DNA of 18,228 nt from QQWI01 sp964522015 (GTDB lineage: Bacteria; Bacillota; Clostridia; Peptostreptococcales; Acidaminobacteraceae). The notes below the pieces were generated by a model, which had not been told where the DNA came from, ran no database searches, and worked only from the letters and a program-made list of their open reading frames with translations. A program made the translations under genes and the position numbers. Positions 15,263 to 18,228 of the stretch are shown in pieces; position 1 is the first letter of the stretch; every line of letters begins with the position of its first letter. The stretch covers positions 1 to 18,228 of the forward strand of contig CAZFST010000050.1 in NCBI GenBank assembly GCA_964522015.1. The letters run 5' to 3'.

Positions 15263-15568
15263 TCAACCAGGTTGCGGGCCTGTAGGGGCATAAAACGGTT
15301 TAATTTTGGTCTCCTTGGCCGATTTTCTGACTTGGGCAATGTCATACACCACCTGAAGCTGTAACCAACTCTCGGGACTGCGGCCAAAAGCCTGCGACAA
15401 CCTGACCGCCATTTCCGGGGAAATGCCCGCGTGACCGTTCACCAGCATTGAGAGGGTCTTGCGGGTCACCCCGAGTCCTTGAGCGGCCTCCGTGATGGTC
15501 AAGCCAAGGGGCTCGAGGCACAATTCTCGGATAATCTCGCCCGGATGCGGGGGATTCTTCATGGTCAT
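15263..15568 (-). CDS. HigA-family antitoxin, orphan
   Basis: This 101-residue protein is a HigA-family (XRE/Cro-like helix-turn-helix) antitoxin that would neutralise a HigB mRNA interferase and repress its own promoter. The start MKNPPHPGEIIRELCLEPLG is the typical HigA N-terminus. The helix-turn-helix lies in TITEAAQGLGVTRKTLSMLVNGHAGISPEMAVRLSQAFG, followed by the conserved SPESWLQLQ. No HigB lies immediately upstream; instead the HI1420-like antitoxin gene ends 35 bases before it, in the same direction. It has no clear ribosome binding site, and an alternative in-frame ATG lies at 15562. It is either an orphan antitoxin or a remnant of a module that lost its toxin. Sequence is about as different from the neighbouring HigA as separate families usually are. 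Confidence 0.88.
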   Translation of the reverse strand: MTMKNPPHPGEIIRELCLEPLGLTITEAAQGLGVTRKTLSMLVNGHAGISPEMAVRLSQAFGRSPESWLQLQVVYDIAQVRKSAKETKIKPFYAPTGPQPG

Positions 15569-15603
15569 GGCGTGTCAATTCTGATACCAACAAAAGCGGG
15601 CAG

Positions 15604-15918
15604 TTAGCACGGAGCCACTTCCAAATGGATTCCTTCGCGGGCTTGCAGATGTTGAATGATCTGAAACAGGTTGTCCGCCCGCGGGTTTCCCTTCGGGCCA
15701 AACATACGCATGAGACTTTTGGCCGGTATGTGGGTAGCCTCGGCCAAACGCCCAAAACCAACCGCCGCGTTGATATAATCGCGCAGCATGGCTTTGCCGG
15801 TTTCCAGGTCACCGGCAAGCAGGGCGTCAATGCCCTCCTTGAGCATGGCTTTACGAAACTCGGCGTCCTTCTGGGCGCGTTCCAGCAGGGTAGCGCGAAA
15901 TTCTCTGGTAATAGCCAT
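15604..15918 (-). CDS. HI1420-type addiction module antidote protein
   Basis: The 104-residue product matches the probable addiction-module antidote family TIGR02684 (HI1420-like). The N-terminal helical part (MAITREFRATLLERAQKDAE then FRKAMLKEGIDALLAGDLETGKAML) is followed by RDYINAAVGFGRLAEATHIP and the helix-turn-helix with AKSLMRMFGPKGNP near 66-79. It would bind and neutralise the HI1419-like RelE-fold toxin encoded just upstream and repress the shared promoter. A near-perfect ribosome binding site, AGGAGGTGA, lies at 15923-15931 and overlaps the toxin stop codon, the expected coupling for such pairs. Here the toxin is broken but this gene shows no damage. Confidence 0.88.
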   Translation of the reverse strand: MAITREFRATLLERAQKDAEFRKAMLKEGIDALLAGDLETGKAMLRDYINAAVGFGRLAEATHIPAKSLMRMFGPKGNPRADNLFQIIQHLQAREGIHLEVAPC

Positions 15919-15929
15919 GGCGTCACCTC

Positions 15930-16247
15930 CTATCGTTTCCGCCGCTTATACTCCTGCCAGCAAGACCAAGCCGCCCCAATGTCGGCCTGCTGCCTTTTTT
16001 TCGAGCCGCCGCCGAGCAAGATAATGAGCGCTTCCCCGTCCTTGCCAAAGTAGACCCGATAACCGGGGCCGAAGTTGATTTTTCACTCGGAGACGCCGCC
16101 GCCAACGCCTTCGACTCTTGAAAAGTTGCCTTGCTCTAAACGGTAAAGGGACGTGGCAACCTTGGCAGCGGCCAGCGCGTCCAGACCAGCAAACCAGTGA
16201 GCAAAGGGGGACTCGCCCCTGGCGTCTAAATATTCCCGAACGGCTAT
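15930..16247 (-). pseudogene. HI1419-like (RelE/HigB, Gp49-type) toxin with in-frame stop
   Basis: Reading leftwards, the frame gives AVREYLDARGESPFAHWFAG and, some 35 codons later, the segment GVSE. A TGA at 16083-16085 interrupts it, and KINFGPGYRVYFGKDGEALI then continues in the same frame to GGGSKKRQQADIGAAW and a TAG at 15930-15932. The total of about 105 codons matches the Gp49-like HI1419 toxin family, and the segments on both sides of the TGA belong to its core fold (family members commonly read SE-x-(R/K)-I-x-FGPGYR). The codon was probably TGG. No ATG, GTG or TTG exists upstream; an in-frame ATA at 16245-16247 sits where a leaderless start would be. The toxin is therefore most likely inactive. 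Confidence 0.85.
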
Positions 16248-16255
16248 CGTTATAT

Positions 16256-16286
16256 ATTATAGTAACCTTTATGTTACCATTGTCAA
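16256..16286 (-). promoter_or_regulatory. Promoter and operator of the HI1419/HI1420-type pair
   Basis: On the minus strand TTGACA (16281-16286) and TATAAT (16256-16261) are both perfect, spaced by 19 bases. Inside the spacer lies GTAAC-N6-GTTAC (16262-16277), a dyad suited to the antitoxin's helix-turn-helix. The predicted transcript starts about two bases before the ATA at 16247, so the toxin mRNA would be leaderless or nearly so. Confidence 0.65.
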
Positions 16287-16350
16287 CCGTTTTTCGCTAT
16301 TGATCATTTTGTCTAGTTTTCAGGATTTTTGGGTACTGGAAAGGGGCGTC

Positions 16351-16641
16351 CTATGCAACCTTTGGCGCCAGCCGCTCAACCAGAATTTCTGGAACACGCC
16401 GGCGCGCCTGGGCCAGATCGTAATTCACCTGCATCCGCAGCCAGGTATCCGCCGTGCCGCCGAACGCCTTTTCAAAACGGATCGCCATTTCCGGCGTAAC
16501 CCCGCTACGCCCCGCCACGATGTTATGAAGCTGCTGCCGGGTGATATGAAGAGCCGCCGCGGCTTCCGCCACCGTCAAGCCAAGATCGTCAAGACAATCC
16601 TTAACCAGAAAACCGGGATGAACAGGATTCTTCATCTCCAT
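16351..16641 (-). CDS. higA: HigA antitoxin
   Basis: The 96-residue HigA antitoxin begins MEMKNPVHPGFLVKDCLDDLGL and has an XRE-type helix-turn-helix in TVAEAAAALHITRQQLHNIV near 23-42. SGVTPEMAIRFEKAFGG and the conserved ADTWLRMQ segment follow. It would bind HigB through its N-terminal region and repress the promoter at 16944-16971. ATG 16641 is chosen because AGGAG lies six bases upstream; a second ATG two codons later is possible. The higB stop is 14 bases upstream, giving the classical toxin-first order. Its first 77 coding bases were duplicated at 15168-15244. Confidence 0.93.
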   Translation of the reverse strand: MEMKNPVHPGFLVKDCLDDLGLTVAEAAAALHITRQQLHNIVAGRSGVTPEMAIRFEKAFGGTADTWLRMQVNYDLAQARRRVPEILVERLAPKVA

Positions 16642-16655
16642 GTCGTTCTCCTTTC

Positions 16656-16934
16656 CTAATGGTAATCCACAAAATCAATATCGAAAGCTTCGCCGCCTTC
16701 AAAACGGAAAATAATCCGCCAATTAGCGCGGACGGAAACTGAGAAAAACCCTTTCATTTTCCCCTTAAGGGGGTGCAAACGAAAAGTCGGAATATTCATG
16801 GCCTCAATTTTTTGGGCAGCGTGCAGGGCGGAGAGAATCAGCCTTATCCGCGCCACCATATCCGGCGGCAACTTGCTGCCGTCGTCATGCTGAAACAGGC
16901 GTTGCAAGCCCTTGTGCCGAAAGCTCCGAACCAT
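16656..16934 (-). CDS. higB: HigB toxin (RelE superfamily mRNA interferase)
   Basis: The 92-residue protein is a HigB plasmid-maintenance killer-type toxin, a RelE-fold RNase that cuts ribosome-bound mRNA. The start MVRSFRHKGLQRLFQHDD, the central LHPLKGKMKGFFSVSVRANWR (about 53-73) and the C-terminal IIFRFEGGEAFDIDFVDYH are the typical blocks. The basic residues and histidines of the active site lie in these last two. Full length and intact frame suggest that it is functional. The ATG at 16934 has no ribosome binding site, and the promoter's -10 ends only eight bases before it, so the mRNA is predicted to be leaderless. It is followed by higA. Confidence 0.93.
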   Translation of the reverse strand: MVRSFRHKGLQRLFQHDDGSKLPPDMVARIRLILSALHAAQKIEAMNIPTFRLHPLKGKMKGFFSVSVRANWRIIFRFEGGEAFDIDFVDYH

Positions 16935-16943
16935 TGAGGGTTA

Positions 16944-16971
16944 TTGTAAAATGACAATTTCCATTTTACAA
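16944..16971 (-). promoter_or_regulatory. higBA operator palindrome overlapping its promoter
   Basis: TTGTAAAATG (16944-16953) and CATTTTACAA (16962-16971) are perfect 10-bp inverted arms with an 8-nt spacer. On the minus strand the outer ends read as a -35 TTGTAA and a -10 TACAAT separated by 17 bases, so each arm contains one promoter hexamer. HigA binding there would block transcription directly. Confidence 0.8.
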
Positions 16972-17068
16972 GGCTTTTTTATGTTTCTGCGGGGTATCGT
17001 TTTGTCTGGTTTTTCGGATTTTCGGGGGGAGGAAACTCGCGTTATGTCTGGGCCAGAGCTTTTTATAT

Positions 17069-17094
17069 TAGACACATAGATTCAATTTGTCTAA
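17069..17094. repeat. TAGACA...GTCTAA dyad, left copy
   Basis: TAGACA-N6-TTCA-N4-GTCTAA spans 26 bases; with the flanking T it forms TTAGACA/TGTCTAA inverted arms. A related element lies at 18013-18037 on the other side of the two-gene unit. Confidence 0.6.
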
Positions 17095-17118
17095 CGAGAA
17101 ATTTTTGAGAATTTTCGC

Positions 17119-17167
17119 TTGACAATCGCTCAAAAAGCTATTAACCTATGCTATAGTACTATAGCAT
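17119..17167 (+). promoter_or_regulatory. Promoter region with 20-bp perfect palindrome upstream of the RHH-RAMA gene
   Basis: ATGCTATAGTACTATAGCAT at 17148-17167 is a perfect 20-bp palindrome ending 22 bases before the ATG at 17190. A perfect TTGACA lies at 17119-17124. The -10 is ambiguous: TAACCT is correctly spaced, while better-looking TATAGT and TATGCT hexamers lie inside the palindrome at longer distances. A ribbon-helix-helix dimer, such as the one encoded immediately downstream, would be a natural ligand. Confidence 0.75.
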
Positions 17168-17189
17168 TTATTGATAGGAGGATTAGGGT

Positions 17190-17627
17190 ATGCAAACTAT
17201 CGAAATTGATTTTGATGTATTCAAAGAAATCACTGTTCGCCGCAAAAATGAAGGTATCGCGCCGAACGACGTTCTCCGTGAGCTTTTTGGTCTAGAGCCG
17301 AGGCAAGGGCCCATGCCCGAAAAAGCTCAATCTGGAAAACCTTGGGTAGCAAAGGGCGTAGTTTTTCCTCACGGAACGGAATTTAGGGGCTCTCATAAAG
17401 GCCAGATGTATTACGCGAGAGTTGATGATGGCTATTTTGTTCTGAATGATAAAAATTTTTCTTCTCCCTCCCCAGCCGCCATCGAGGTAACTGGAAATTC
17501 AGTAAACGGATGGCGTTTTTGGGAGTGCAAATTTCCGGGAAAGCAGAATTGGCAGAGTATAAATACTCTGCGAGAAAGGAATTTGGCACGACCTTTGACT
17601 GCTGAGGAATTGGCAGAATTTGATTGA
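17190..17627 (+). CDS. RHH (SeqA-N/Arc-like) plus RAMA-like domain protein, unknown function
   Basis: The 145-residue protein has two parts. Residues 1-36 (MQTIEIDFDVFKEITVRRKN then EGIAPNDVLRELFGLE) resemble the ribbon-helix-helix of SeqA and Arc: one beta-strand of alternating polar residues followed by two helices. Residues 60-130 (FPHGTEFRGSHKGQMYYARV, then SSPSPAAIEVTG and NGWRFWECKFPGK) resemble RAMA/DUF4357-type domains, whose SPSxAA and GWxFW signatures are shared with proteins of restriction and methylation systems. RAMA is predicted to bind modified DNA. A palindromic operator precedes the gene, so it may be autoregulated. The ATG is supported by AGGAGG at 17177-17182. It is more AT-rich than the Tad genes. 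The assignments are by motif reading, and the pairing of a SeqA-like N-terminus with RAMA is not one I can name. Confidence 0.7.
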   Translation: MQTIEIDFDVFKEITVRRKNEGIAPNDVLRELFGLEPRQGPMPEKAQSGKPWVAKGVVFPHGTEFRGSHKGQMYYARVDDGYFVLNDKNFSSPSPAAIEVTGNSVNGWRFWECKFPGKQNWQSINTLRERNLARPLTAEELAEFD

Positions 17628-17655
17628 GACGCGAAAGGAAAGCCTATACTCAAAT

Positions 17656-17674
17656 TTGCTAATATAATTAGCAA
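17656..17674. promoter_or_regulatory. Palindrome with embedded TATAAT between the two genes
   Basis: TTGCTAAT-ATA-ATTAGCAA is a perfect inverted repeat with 8-bp arms. A TATAAT at 17663-17668 lies inside, about 35 bases upstream of the second gene, so it could be an operator over an internal promoter, though no matching -35 is visible. As RNA it could form a stem with a 3-nt loop. Confidence 0.6.
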
Positions 17675-17703
17675 GTAAAAGACATTATAAATCGGAGGAA
17701 GTT

Positions 17704-17955
17704 ATGGCAAATTTCAGTATTATTACCGTAGCTCGGAGAAAGAATGATCCGCCATTCAACCCTTATGTGTATGTCGTGCTTTCCGAGTACTTTAAGGACT
17801 CCGATGGACATATCACGTTAAGTCGCAAATTAATGAACGAGGTGGAGATTGATGAAGCTGCTGGTTTGCTGATCAAGCAATTCGAAAAAGCCCGTAACAA
17901 AGCCAAGAAAGAACTCCAGAAGGCGAAAGAACAGAATCGCATCTTTGCCCCGTAA
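17704..17955 (+). CDS. Small charged protein, unknown function
   Basis: The 83-residue product reads MANFSIITVARRKNDPPFNP and continues with YVYVVLSEYFKDSDGHITLSRKLMNEVEID. The C-terminal third (about 52-78) is a lysine- and glutamate-rich helix with alanine and leucine spacing that suggests a coiled coil. No signal peptide or membrane segment is seen and I recognise no family. ATG 17704 has a strong CGGAGG site at 17693-17698. It follows the RHH-RAMA gene by 76 bases in the same direction, with a palindrome between them, so the two are probably expressed together. A partner or antagonist role is only a guess from position. Confidence 0.7.
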   Translation: MANFSIITVARRKNDPPFNPYVYVVLSEYFKDSDGHITLSRKLMNEVEIDEAAGLLIKQFEKARNKAKKELQKAKEQNRIFAP

Positions 17956-18012
17956 CGTAGTTGAATTTAAAGCGCCAGCGACCGAACGAGGGATGCGAGC
18001 GGAGACGGTAAC

Positions 18013-18037
18013 TAGACAGATTGGTTCATTCGTCTAA
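18013..18037. repeat. TAGACA...GTCTAA dyad, right copy
   Basis: TAGACA-N6-TTCA-N3-GTCTAA spans 25 bases and shares the same core order as the element at 17069-17094. It lies 58 bases after the stop of the second gene. Confidence 0.55.
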
Positions 18038-18075
18038 TCGATCTCGGGGCGTGCAGTCTGAAAAACTCCCGGAGC

Positions 18076-18228
18076 TTCCCCAAGCAGGAGCTTGGGAACG
18101 AGATTAAATCATTCCTTATGCTGCTCCGCACAGGCGAGACGCCTGTGCCACTACTTTTCCCTTACAGGGGGTGGGGAGGGGAGTTTGAGGGGAGGGCGGG
18201 GGACCTGCGGTCCCCGGTCCTCCCCTCA
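18076..18228. repeat. Three consecutive palindromic intergenic elements
   Basis: TTCCCCAAGC/GCTTGGGAA (18076-18098) is a near-perfect dyad. CACAGGCG-AGA-CGCCTGTG (18129-18147) is perfect. TGAGGGGAGG (18186-18195) pairs exactly with CCTCCCCTCA (18219-18228) around an inner GGGGACC-TGC-GGTCCCC hairpin. The last ends exactly at the window edge. These look like dispersed REP-like repeats. No gene is seen in 17956-18228. Confidence 0.75.

Larger units (their letters stand above)
16303..17026. repeat. Imperfect 31-nt direct repeats flanking higBA
   Basis: The segments 16303-16333 and 16996-17026 match in 26 of 31 positions, sharing ATC-x-TTTTGTCT-x-GTTTT and GGATTTT cores in the same orientation. 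They lie just outside the higBA genes and operator and may mark the edges of a moved or duplicated cassette. Confidence 0.6.

Noticed and set aside
15146..17026. CRISPR array
   Set aside because: The repeats here are pairs or dyads linked to toxin-antitoxin genes; there is no regular repeat-spacer pattern and no cas gene.
17069..17095. Integron attC-like core (GTCTAAC fits RYYYAAC, near TTAGAC)
   Set aside because: The boxes are in the wrong order for an attC site, the other core lacks the G of GTTRRRY, the right-hand copy reads GTCTAAT, and no integrase or attC-like long stem is present.

Overview
The window looks like a chromosomal segment of an anaerobic, GC-rich Gram-negative bacterium, most plausibly a deltaproteobacterial lineage (Desulfobacterota, Desulfobacca- or Syntrophobacter-like). 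This rests on the start of a Ni-Fe carbon monoxide dehydrogenase gene, a full Tad cluster, and heptamer and CACAAAGACACCAAG-type intergenic repeats. It is an inference from gene content; no rRNA or other taxonomic marker is present.

Left part (1-6540): the first codons of a cooS-like gene and a secreted SUMF1-like (FGE-sulfatase domain) gene run leftwards. A strikingly AT-rich solitary DUF262/HNH (GmrSD-type) gene runs rightwards and looks horizontally acquired. It is followed by a GNAT acetyltransferase, a DUF1343/NamZ-type protein and an exported acetolactate decarboxylase, separated by repeat-bearing spacers. A decayed, frameshifted ISL3-family transposase remnant closes this part.

Middle part (6600-15033): a Tad (tight adherence) pilus locus on the + strand: promoter, Flp pilin, a long gap with one small ORF, TadE-like pseudopilin, CpaB, CpaE/TadZ, CpaF/TadA, TadB, TadC, TadG-like protein and a clear intrinsic terminator. 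The secretin (CpaC/RcpA), prepilin peptidase (CpaA/TadV) and TadD are absent, so the machine must be completed from elsewhere in the genome or be unusual.

Right part (15100-16975): a toxin-antitoxin island on the - strand. An intact HigBA pair has a palindromic operator that contains both promoter hexamers. Next comes a HI1419/HI1420-type pair whose toxin has an in-frame TGA and an ATA at the expected start, while its antitoxin is intact. An orphan HigA and a 77-nt duplicated HigA fragment follow. Imperfect 31-nt direct repeats flank the HigBA cassette.

Far right (17060-18228): a two-gene unit of unknown function. One protein joins a SeqA/Arc-like ribbon-helix-helix N-terminus to a RAMA-like C-terminus; the other is a small charged protein. 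A perfect 20-bp palindrome precedes the first gene, a second palindrome lies between the genes, and a pair of related TAGACA...GTCTAA dyads flanks the unit. This is the best candidate here for an undescribed system. The window ends in three consecutive palindromic repeat elements.
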